From positions 1 through 51,026 of the forward strand of contig JAWQRO010000173.1 in NCBI GenBank assembly GCA_033557835.1: a DNA stretch of 51,026 bases, written 5' to 3'. Every line of letters starts with the position of its first letter. Position 1 is the stretch's first letter. The stretch comes from Helochares maculicollis. Taxonomy: Eukaryota; Arthropoda; Insecta; Coleoptera; Hydrophilidae. The notes below the pieces were generated by a model. That model saw only the letters and a program-made list of their open reading frames with translations, was not told where the DNA came from and ran no database searches. A program made the position numbers and the translations under genes. This document shows, one piece after another, positions 38,241-47,859 of the stretch.

Positions 38241-38249
38241 CCAGTTCAA

Positions 38250-39120
38250 CAAATGCGGCAAGAGCACGAGGCTACTTCAAAAAACACTGATATTTTTTCC
38301 GATCTTTCAAGCACGTCCAAAATCCACTTTTTATTTAGGCCTTTTCCACAGACTTTGCCTTAACGGGCTAAAATCTTTTCCTACCTCTTTACAGCCACAG
38401 GGAGGCAAGTCTGAAGAATGATTGTGGCAAAATAATAATTACGGTTTTGTTTTTGTTCAAAACAATCCCAAACAAGCAACGATATGCACAAGTGCATTAT
38501 CCTATTGCAAAAAAGACTATTTGTTCACTCCAAATATGAGCGTAATGCTTCACGCAGATGAAGAATAACTTCAAAGTAAAATTTTTCTTATTTACTGTAC
38601 GTTCTTTTAGCAGAAGTTCATTATGCACCACGCCACTATGATCAAAGAAAACGGCAAATAATATTTTACCAAATTGGCGTACTTTTTTAGTCTTGGCCGC
38701 TTGTATTAGGATGACTGGGCTTTGCTTTTGGCGTCATAACCATATACAAATGTATCATTACCAGATGTAACACTTTTGAACAACTCTGGACTGTTGACGT
38801 TATTCAATAGCTTTTAAAAGATGATCATGCGATGATTTTTTAGTCCAAATTTAGCGATTTCTAAACAAATTTTGCAGACACACACTTCATGCCCAAAACA
38901 TCAGAACTAATGTCATAGCATGTGCTAAACAGTATGCTTATATATTCAGTAATTTCTCTAATAACGTTTGTCGATCCGAGCGGGCATAGTCTTTAATGAA
39001 AAGATTGTATGGCTTATTCATAGTAGACTTGCCTAATATTATAGTCAACATTTCAAGCGCGGTGGAACTCTATTTTTTCTCGCAAAATTCAGTACAGATT
39101 ATTTGTTGACTTTTTTCAGA
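38250..39120 (-). pseudogene. nearly full-length decayed mariner transposase
   Basis: Read on the minus strand from 39120, the N-terminal DNA-binding part shows A-L-E-M-L-T...G-K-S-T-M-N-K-P-Y. Then come D-V-L-G-M-K...S-A-K-F-V (about 38900-38860), L-L-N-N-V-N-S-P-E-L-F-K-S-V (about 38805-38765), F-V-Y-G-Y-D-A-K-S-K-A-Q-S-S, F-D-H-S-G-V-V-H-N-E, the second catalytic block D-N-A-L-V-H (about 38501-38484), and a frameshifted remnant of the S-P-D-L block near 38410. These follow the order of mariner transposase blocks. The first catalytic Asp has become Asn (codon at 38757-38759), there are several stops and frameshifts, and about 60 residues are missing from the DNA-binding region. Terminal inverted repeats were not identified. 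Confidence 0.9.
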
Positions 39121-39129
39121 TAACTAAAA

Positions 39130-40140
39130 AATCACCAAGTTTCACAAGTTTGAATATTCTAAATTACGAATTTTATTTCACAGTGTAGCAATATTTTATT
39201 CTTTGTCATACAGTTTTATATTTAGACTGAAAATTTGATACTTTGTTAGCTATAAGTACTTGAGCTACAATTTTTCTCTGTGAAACGTTTCGATTCAAAC
39301 TTTTCCAAAATATTTTCATCTACTCCTCACAACTGTAATATAAAGCACAATATAATTTTCATTCAGATAAACCTCTTAGTGGGTGCACTTATGCGCCAAT
39401 ATTCAAAATCTCGTATACAGTTACTAAGAAATCTTGATAATAAAAAAAATATATTAAAATATCTCTTACTTGAATGTATATGTTTGCCATAACTTTCAAA
39501 TCTCAAGAGAGCCGACCTTAACTAATTTAATTAAGAGGGAAATGCCGTTCAAAGGGTTTTTAGGAAATAGGTTACAACTATTAGAATTGCTGTCAAGCTT
39601 ACATTACCTGTAGCAAGCAAGTTCGTTTATTAAGTCGTACAGCACGCAACATGAGGTTTCAGGTGCCTAAATAGAAATAATTCCATCAAATTTAGGACGT
39701 TGTAAGATGTAGGAGTAATAAAGCATATAGTGTATAGTTAGTGCTACAATAATTCAATTCAAACTAAATTTGGCATCAACACTTCAATTTGTTTGATATT
39801 CTTGCTTATTGCGCCATAATAGGTTCCTCAGTTTCTTAATATTTACTATGCATACTGCATAATTATTGCCAGAAATTAGTGCTTGGATCGCTTAACATTA
39901 TTTTTAAAAAACATTGTAATCGTAGCGCATAAAACATACAATTTTAGTGAAAAATTTTAAATAGAAATTCAAAACTATGCAAACTATACAGTCTTTAAAC
40001 ATGTATGCATCTAAGAAAGTATGCTTGTGTAACACAAATTTAGTAAATTTAGCAGGTATAGTTTCAATTACAACAGTAATATTCCAACTCAAAAATATCT
40101 TATTTTGGTATTAGCCGTAATGAGACAATAGTAAATAATT
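39130..40140. other. non-coding stretch upstream of the 40.2-kb gene candidate
   Basis: Nothing supported. If the candidate at 40146-40661 has earlier exons they would lie here or further left, beyond the mariner fossil; I could not identify one. Confidence 0.4.
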
Positions 40141-40145
40141 ATTAG

Positions 40146-40661
40146 ATTAAGGTACATACAGAATTAATACGTATCAAAACTGCAAACAAACTGGCAAAGA
40201 AAGCAGCATACATAGAGGATTTTTTGGCGCAGAAAATGATTAGATCTGATCTTTTAGCTATAGAGAAAACAGCCGTTTTGTGCGCAGCTGGGACGAGAAA
40301 TGCTGAGTGCTTATTGAGGGAGGATCCCTCACTGTATCAGAGTACACCCGAGTTAAATTTAAACAATGGTAAAAAAACAAAACAAAAGATTTATAAATAT
40401 AGAGATTACCATTACACGCATGACATTTGGCCATGGAAGATATTCTGCCTAACTTTAAAAGATATTTGACTTGCCAGAGTGCAGCTATGAAGTTGACGAC
40501 CTAAGCTGTACTAGTTTCAACTGTCCAAAAAACGAAAAATCAAACAGACAACATGTACCCACAAATATCACAGTGACTGTGAGTGTGAATCGTGCGAGTG
40601 TTTTTAAAATATTGACAAAATTTTTATTGACTATTAGGCTGGAACTATAAGTCTACTCTGA
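40146..40661 (+). CDS. candidate three-exon gene of unknown family (possibly decayed)
   Basis: The frame from 40146 is open for 107 codons and begins right after a TAG that could be a 3' splice site. An internal ATG at 40236 has a good context (AGAAAATGA). The translation is helical-looking, rich in Ala, Lys and Leu, with no recognised domain. A consistent spliced model exists: exon 40236-40368, intron 40369-40477 (109 bp, with CTAAC before the acceptor), exon 40478-40578 carrying C-x4-N-C, intron 40579-40637 (59 bp, perfect GTGAGT donor, ends ATTAG), exon 40638-40661 ending TGA; total 85 residues. Without the second splice the frame runs to TAA at 40648. A further 52 codons stay open to about 40806, which an alternative acceptor could join. 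No AATAAA lies close downstream. Could be a real short gene, part of a larger one, or a degraded copy. Confidence 0.35.
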
Positions 40662-40809
40662 AAATTATGAACATGGATTATGGACTAAGGTCCCGGTAAA
40701 ACTTAAGAAAGTAAATGAATTCAACGAATTCGGTACTAATTTTGAAGTTTTTGCATTATTAAGTAATAGAAGCAGAAAAGGAAGAAGGCTAGTAGCTGTA
40801 AATTAGCGT

Positions 40810-42530
40810 TACTTCAAAGATGGTGGCTAATAATTTAATACCTCATTTCTCCTACAACGACATTCATTGCTGTTTTTCATTGATTCAATCTGAACATAAC
40901 ATTTATCTACGACTAAATCTGGGTTTATTGCACGTGAATAATTTTATGTGTGTCACAGATTTATCTATTGTTCCGTGATAACAATCGGTTAGCTGTTTCT
41001 CGCATAAATAAGCCAACTGACAAAATGTGCGGTCGTCAATAAAACTTAAAAGTCATAAACGATGGAAACACGTTTCTATAATTACTGGCTGTGAGTATAA
41101 AAATTATAATCACAGTTAGTCCCACAATATAGCATCTATTGCATGACACTTGTATCATGCACCTCGACTTATAATGTTTTGCAGCTACACAATTTGTCAC
41201 TAACTTATCTTTCGAAGCAGTAAAGTCACTTTAGATAAAGGCTTTGTACGTCGGTGTTCTCTTCGGTTATCTCGGCGAAACTGACTGGAGAGTTGGCGAG
41301 AAAAAGTATAGCTTAAAGTGTAAATTTTTAAAAAAGTATCAGACTATTTCAAAGGACAATTTTTCTATATAAACAAAATTTGGAATGATGGAATTATTTA
41401 CTGTTGCAGAATGCGTGTTAATATAATTTTTTTATTGACAAAATTAATAGTTTTCTAGTAGGAAAAACATTAGGCCTTGATGCTTGGGATATTTCTCTTC
41501 TTTACATACAGACATGAGGACGGCAAGTGTTGTACTTTGGCGTTCAAATAAGAGACCACCGGTGCATTAAATTAAATCGTCGGTAAGTTTCTATGGTTCC
41601 TGCTCGTTAAAAATATGTCACGCTGTTATTAGCTGTTATGTACAATAGAGGAACCATCACATCCGCGCGACTAGCTGGCAAGCATTTTAAACTTGCGCCT
41701 TTGTGAGTTGATCTTGAAAATTCAATTACTCAAAAGCTATTTTTTGTAACAATCCAGACAAAATACGCCGAGAATAGCACCGGGTAGAATAAATTCTCCA
41801 CCAGAAAACTTTTTAATTGAATAAAATGAAACATAGTACAAAATTGAGAGCTGAAAAGTTAGTCTCCAGCATGGAATCCACAGCATAACAATTACGGTTG
41901 GCTATACTGTCTTACAATAGAACTAAATTGCGTTTGTTCAGCAACCGCCAGCAATTGTTGCAGTAATCTACTGCCTCAATGAAGGCAGGTCTTTCTGACT
42001 GCGGTAACAGTCCTGTACTTTGCGGTGTTAAACAATTAGAACTAGGACGTACATGACGCTAACTAAATCGATATTTCGTACCTAAAAAAGACAGAGTAGT
42101 ATTCCATTTCAAAATACTGCAAAATGCCCTATTTGTGGGATAAATTAATATGCGATTGTTCTAAATTTAATACATTAAACCATTTCCAATGGAATTGTTT
42201 CATATAATTTGCGGGATAATGAAACTCTTGGCAGGTGTCAGTCACGAAGAGAAGGCCTCGGTTCGGTCAGACATCTAATATATAAAATACTTACTTCCTG
42301 AATACGTACTTCTAGTCTATCCATTGAAGCTTAAATTCTCGTATCAAACAATAATAGTAAGAGGCATTTCGATGCCGCAATGTAATATCAAATCAAATGG
42401 AGTGTAAAGTTATTAGATTCAGTTTATACAGATGTTAGCTTTCAAAGCAAACTTGAATGAAATTTAATTAGGAAATACTGTAAATTACTTAAGCTTCTTA
42501 TTCATCAAAGTTTTAGCAAACTAAATAGAT
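40810..42530. other. intergenic stretch with several hairpins
   Basis: No gene seen. It contains the 37-base hairpin at 41084-41120 and a cluster of short inverted repeats at 41941-42012 (GCAAC..GTTGC, CTGCCT/AGGCAG around 41971-41988, GACTG/CAGTC at 41997-42012). Confidence 0.5.
41084..41120 (+). other. strong short hairpin
   Basis: Arms 41084-41100 and 41104-41120 pair over 17 positions around an AAA loop: 14 Watson-Crick pairs, two positions that become G-U pairs if the plus strand is transcribed, and one mismatch. The core is CTGTGA..TATAA against TTATAATCACAG. Too short for a typical microRNA precursor; function unknown. Confidence 0.6.
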
Positions 42531-42534
42531 TCAC

Positions 42535-42540
42535 TTTATT
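42535..42540 (-). terminator. candidate polyadenylation signal AATAAA of the 42696-43163 gene
   Basis: AATAAA on the minus strand about 155 bases after the stop codon. Nearer ATTAAA variants also occur (around 42640-42655). The 3' UTR would be roughly 170-180 bases. Confidence 0.4.
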
Positions 42541-42695
42541 GTATTATTATAATGAGATTCCTAGAATTTAATAGAAGATTCGAGAAACTAGATTTCATTA
42601 ACTAGGTATTGCCAGTTTTAAGAGAATTCTGCAGAATTTCAGTTTAATATTATTTAATTTCATCTCATTGCGTCGGTATACTCAACGCTTAATAA

Positions 42696-43163
42696 TCACA
42701 AATTAAAATTTTGCAATAATTCCGTTACTCTTTGGTGTATTACATTTCTAATGCAAATAATGTCACTTGGCGCTTGATCAAAGTAAATCGTAGTGTCTTG
42801 CGTGTGCAATAAGTTCTGATAATGTTCCCACATTAATTTATCGTTTTCCGTTTTAAGTAGCAAGCTCGATGATGAATGGGGGAAGTACCTCCAGCGATGA
42901 ACATCGATTCCACCAAGCTCTTGCCCGACCAAAGTAGTGACATCATAAATTTCATCGTTCACCTCGCACCAAAAATGAAGAGGAACTGTATGTGCTTTGC
43001 TCTTTATAATTCCACATTTTAGAATTGGAGTAATGTTTATACGTTTGGCTTCCTCGTAGAAAATGTGAGTGGCGACGAGACAGGAACTTACTAGCGAGTT
43101 GCTGATAAACTCTTCCGTTATGATCTTATTAATTTCTTTTAAAATACTGCTCGATGTTGTCAT
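42696..43163 (-). CDS. transglutaminase-like / papain-fold protein with Cys-His-Asp triad
   Basis: This is an intact single-exon frame of 155 residues and the clearest enzyme-like gene here. C28 sits at the start of a predicted helix (S-C-L-V-A-T-H-I-F-Y-E-E-A-K), H63 in a strand motif L-H-F-W-C-E-V, and D74 in I-Y-D-V-T. This order and spacing (35 and 11 residues) match the catalytic core of transglutaminase-like cysteine enzymes, where Cys begins a helix, His lies in H-x-W-x-E-V and Asp in D-x-T. Family members act as proteases, amidases or cross-linkers; the substrate cannot be told. There is no signal peptide or membrane segment, so a cytosolic location is likely. The length is close to a minimal catalytic domain without accessory domains. 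Start: the only ATG before the conserved core, context AAAGCCATGA. I know no standard fly gene of this size and type, so horizontal acquisition is possible but unproven. A GATA cluster lies about 240 bases upstream. Confidence 0.85.
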   Translation of the reverse strand: MTTSSSILKEINKIITEEFISNSLVSSCLVATHIFYEEAKRINITPILKCGIIKSKAHTVPLHFWCEVNDEIYDVTTLVGQELGGIDVHRWRYFPHSSSSLLLKTENDKLMWEHYQNLLHTQDTTIYFDQAPSDIICIRNVIHQRVTELLQNFNL

Positions 43164-43287
43164 GGCTTTCTTATACCAGCACTAACTATTATAAAATTAT
43201 TTCCATTAGTTCTTTTTAATAACATTGATGCTATTGCACCACTATGCCGTTGTTTTTGATATACTTTTAAATGTTTTGGCACTACTG

Positions 43288-43421
43288 CTTTTATTTGCAT
43301 GTATTTACGTGCCTCTGTGCACAGTGGCTCTTAGCAAACTGAACCACAAGGCAAGCGCAAATATGCAAATGAGGTCATCAATATTTGTAAACCGCATTTG
43401 ATAAGTGATAAATTCTTATCT
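43288..43421. promoter_or_regulatory. GATA-site cluster and octamer motifs upstream of the 155-residue gene
   Basis: TGATAAG (43399-43405), GTGATAA (43406-43412) and CTTATCT (43415-43421) put three GATA-factor sites within 23 bases. Nearer the gene, ATTTGCAT (about 43295) and ATGCAAAT (about 43366) are POU-type octamers. GATA sites are frequent in enhancers of insect gut and fat-body genes, so such expression is a reasonable guess. Short motifs like these also occur by chance in AT-rich DNA. Confidence 0.35.
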
Positions 43422-43429
43422 AATCCAGT

Positions 43430-46400
43430 TAATTTTGGAAAAATGGTTGGTTCTTTAGATTGGCCTATATCTGCATGTAACGGTATAAAAATTCACACTT
43501 ACTCGTTTGATGAGTCATTTTGTTGATATATTACCTGAAAATAAAACAGAATAATTGCATATTATTTTTATAATATACCTATACTGATATAAGTATTGTT
43601 ATTTAATTATCCAACATTGAAATTTCTTGGAAAGTGTAAATATAAATTTTAAGTAGGTGATTAGCTTTCCTAGTCAAACGACTGTATTTATGGCATGGCA
43701 ATGACATGGAAATTTGAATTTTCGTTTTACTTGGCCGTGTCGGTAAATGAGTGTAACGTTAGAATATTGATGTGAAAGAATGATATTATATAATACTAAA
43801 TCATGGCTTTCATGTAAGGAAAAACAAGCTTTCATTGCAACGTAACACGCATTCGCTAATGCATTATTTATAAACACTCCAACAATTATGTTATTAATTT
43901 ATTGTAAAATATTTCCAGTAGGCTTAATCTTCATTTTGTACCCACATACCTAAAGAATTTATAGCCCATCTTTGCGGCTCTTGCTACAAAGCAACTGGAA
44001 TGATGAGATTACACGCTTTTTAACTAAATTCAGACGAGAACATCTTAAACTAAGATCAAGATAGATAGCAAATATACTATTTAAGAAAAAACCGAAAATT
44101 ATTTTGCCATTAACTGTTCTCTTATAAAGCGTCAATTAAAGAGGAGATTCGACCATTATATTCAAAGTATTAAATATAAGTTCCACGCTTATACTAATAA
44201 TATTGCAATAGTATGCACAAGTTTCATAATGTCTTCTTTATGCGAAATATAATAAAGTTTTGCAGTGAGAACGGTTTGACGTCAGCCAATTTAGACCTAA
44301 CACCTACAGATTACCTTGACGCGGAGTAAATGTAATGCTTCCTCAATACCGGTGCAATTTCCGTTCACATTCGAAATCACAAATCAAACACACCATCAAG
44401 GCACATTACCATTAGGCAATACAATTTCAGACCATCAACTGCCGGGGCTCATTAACAGATGTAATTTTGGGAATAAATTAAACAGATGTACCTCTGTGGA
44501 TACGGACATAAATCGGTAAGTAAATCTTGTTCTTCAGATATTTACACGCCTAACATTTCGTAACACGCAAGCCTCTTGTCTCTGTAATCTACCAACAATC
44601 AGTGTTTTTATCACTATTCGACGCAGGATGTTTAACAAACACAATTTGTTGTCGAGAAAATATTTGTTGCTAGAACAGCTGTTTTGGATGCTACGAAAAA
44701 GCACGTTCTCTTACCGTGTCGGTAGCTTTGCTACGAGACCTTTGCTTTTTCTTATGTAAATAATAATTATATTCATACTCTCCGATTATTTCCTTGCAAT
44801 TCAGCATTGAAAATGAACCTAAAGCCATGTGTCTCCTTAAAATGACATAACTGTGCTTCTTTTCTATAAGTATGTAAATTTGCAATTAACTTTCTCATGT
44901 TGACAATACTGTTGAATATATTCACTTGTACAATTCTTACCGAGAAGACACGTCTAGAATCACAGTACAAACAAATTTATGTATGCGAAAGGAATTAATA
45001 TAGAAATAAATGGTGAATACATTAGACATTCCGACACCTAAGCAATAACAGGAGGCAATTGGATCCGACGCTTTATGAGTAAAACACCAGGTTGTACAAA
45101 CAATCGTGGGCAGAGTGCTTAATGAGTTTATATAGCCGGTGGTCTTATTGTTAGGTAAAGGTCAACTATGGAACTCCCTGTTAAATTAGATTCCGCCGCT
45201 TTTTATAAAAAATGAGAGCGAAAAGTATCGTGGAAGAATTTGAAAATTTGTACCAACATAATCGTCAGTTGTAATAAAGACAATTCTAAGAAGTAAAACG
45301 AAAGGAAAACGCGGAAACACTAAACAATTTATCATTCTAGGCAATCATCGATACTATTTCTCCGTTCATTACTTGCACTTTCTTTGTTTTGGCTTAACCT
45401 TCGTATACGTAAATGCTTATGTTCCATTACCTACTACAGCAAATGATCCAAATCTGAAGCAGAAATTGTCTTTGCCATCAAGCCACCTTCCTGTTATCTA
45501 GATATATTTCTCACGATTTGTTTAAAACTATTTGCTAATGGTGTTCTTCATTTGTGCATTAGTGCTGATTTCAGGTGGTGCAATTACCCGCTGAGATACC
45601 TCACATTTCCGCGAATCATCTTGATTGCCCCTTGCTTTATTTCCCATTAATTGAATTGAGTCAAATTGATCCCCCCCTCCGTGAATATTCAATCCAAGAC
45701 AACCTGCAAACGGCTCATTGCTCCTTTGATTTTCTATTCGCCTTTCATATTCGCCAAAAAAGATAAAATCAACAGAAATTAACATAATATCGTATAATCA
45801 CTCTCCGAGCATTAAGATTTCAAAATTCAGTCCAGCAACAAGTTTGCCTTTATAATGAAACATATATTCACATCCGATATCAACAAAGTCGCATTGCGTG
45901 CTCGGCGTTTTTTATCCACGTATATAGAATATGAAATGGCTTGCGATTTTCAAGGATTGCGTTTTATTGGGCTATTTACATTGAGGCTGTAATTTACAAT
46001 ATGAGCCTCGAGTAGTAGTAATAGATAATAGCTGATTACGATTGTTTCCCAAATTTAGGCTGGGTGCTCGTGGCTATTATGTAAATTATTCAATTTTATT
46101 GGATATTGCCATAAGTTTGTTCTGCAAATTTTAGGCGTTGCTAGCGTGAAATTGCTGAGGTCATGCAACTCGCATTTGATTGTGGGAAATTCTCAAGTAA
46201 AGTAGGTTAATTTGTTATTATTCAAATTTTGTTTTATAAGAAAAACCAAAACCACAAAACTACATTTTTTTTAAATGCAATTCAATTGTGAACAGTAACA
46301 AGTATTTTTATGATGGACTTAGTTTTACAATATTCTTGCCAGGATTAAGGTTACTGTCTACTGTTTTTGATATTGAACAACAATTAATAGCTTGTAGAGC

Positions 46401-46730
46401 TATTGCTTAATTAAACACTTAATAGCGATGTATTTATATACTTCTTCTGTTTTGATGTGTTCAAAACTATCACATCAAGAATATTATTCTTTTATTTAAC
46501 TCAACTTACGTGAATCAATTTAATGCAATATACGAAGTTTGTACAAGAAATCTGATGACTTCAAATTTTCGCCTTAAGAACATGATCGTTCTTTATTTCC
46601 TGCTTTGATGATACACATATTTCCTACACTTATTGAAACTAGGAGTAATTTAACGTTAATCTTCTTTGTGGAATCGATACATGAATAAAGAAAAGTCTTA
46701 TGAAGAATCGGTTAACCACTATTAGAGAAA
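43430..46730. other. non-coding stretch
   Basis: No gene was recognised. A Su(H)-like TGTGGGAA lies near 46180 in a somewhat GC-richer piece (about 45880-46200). Open frames near 45530-45790 on both strands lack recognisable motifs. Confidence 0.5.
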
Positions 46731-46734
46731 ATGA

Positions 46735-47010
46735 TGAGAATGTGTAATGTCGGTGGACTCCTGTCATTACAGTATCTTTGATGTTTGGGGCTTGTGTTGC
46801 TTGTCAGCAAAATTTATTTCGAAATTGTTAATTTATACCAAAAGTATTACCATTTAGGCATCATTCAGGAGTAGTTGAATGACGTCAACCACGATCCAGA
46901 CTTGCTCAAAAGAGTCATAACTGATGACGCAACAAACAGCACATGGTTATGACTTCGAAATTAAAACACAATCATCTTGATGAATGCGGTCCAAAGAACA
47001 AATAAGTAAT
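46735..47010 (+). pseudogene. mariner transposase fossil, part up to the first catalytic Asp
   Basis: The plus strand reads L-S-A-K-F-I-S-K-L-L (46801-46830) and then L-N-D-V-N-H-D-P-D-L-L-K-R-V-I-T (46878-46922), the well-known mariner block before the T-G-D-E-T-W-V motif. The Gly of that motif is now Asp and the catalytic Asp codon is kept (GAC, 46926-46928). After a frameshift it resumes as H-G-Y-D-F-E-I-K-T-Q-S-S (46942-46977), followed by two TGA stops. Only about a quarter of a transposase is present. Its L-L-N-x-V-N and Q-S-S blocks are close to the copy at 38250-39120, so the two may come from the same lineage. Confidence 0.9.
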
Positions 47011-47019
47011 GAAGAATAA

Positions 47020-47790
47020 CTAACTGTAATTTATAGGACATAGTATATTCCTGCTAATTTAGAGAGACTAAATATTTTTTAATGATCAAAGTTTAAATAA
47101 AAGTTAATATTTTATTACTTCTAGTAATAAATATGAATGCCGTTAAAAATTAAACAATCCCTCTGCGACATCAGATGGTTCAGAAAGTTAACATTAGTTA
47201 ATTACAAATCGTAAAAAACTGTTTGAACTTGAAAGTAGAGTAAAAATTCGAACACAATACAGATTAAATAGATAATTTATTACATGTTGTATTGAATCAT
47301 AAGATTCTTTATACTTTTAAAGGAAAACTACGAAACCTACATGAAGAGAGAAGCACACGCCTATATTTTTAACGAGCAATTTTAATCAGCAGCAACTATA
47401 TACTGATATGTAATAAGCAGCACTTAAATACTTATTTCTGACAATGCAACTTTTGAAATATTTTGTAGACTGTATGGTGTACACTTGATGATTTTGACCA
47501 CCAGAGTTTCGCAAACTTAAGTGTCTACTCCAAACGTTAAACTTACACGGTATGATTAGTTGAAGGCAACTGGAAGTACCCATTTACGAATAATTGCAGG
47601 ATTGGCCAGTCATGAAACTTATAATTAAACGCTGCACTAACTTCAACAATATGTGCTGTAATAGTTTACTTTTGTTGGCAATATTACAAGATAAACAATT
47701 TTCGAATTAACTTTGTCGAACGAACTGCCAATTTCCAACCGATTACAAAGTTGTAGTAATATGTTGCAGTGAAAGCAAATCAGAAGCATG
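47020..47790. other. non-coding AT-rich stretch
   Basis: No gene, repeat or transposon motif was recognised. Confidence 0.5.
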
Positions 47791-47797
47791 ATTTGCT

Positions 47798-47850
47798 ATA
47801 TTTTAGTTCCACAATTTACCAGGAAACCGTAAATTGTGGAACTAAAATAT
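47798..47850. repeat. perfect 22-bp inverted repeat (hairpin) with 9-base loop
   Basis: Arm 47798-47819 (ATATTTTAGTTCC...) is the exact reverse complement of arm 47829-47850, around the loop CAGGAAACC. Pairing stops abruptly at both outer ends. A perfect 22-bp stem in single-copy DNA is unusual and points either to recent origin, for example template switching during replication, or to selection on a hairpin. Confidence 0.95.
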
Positions 47851-47859
47851 TAAATTAAA

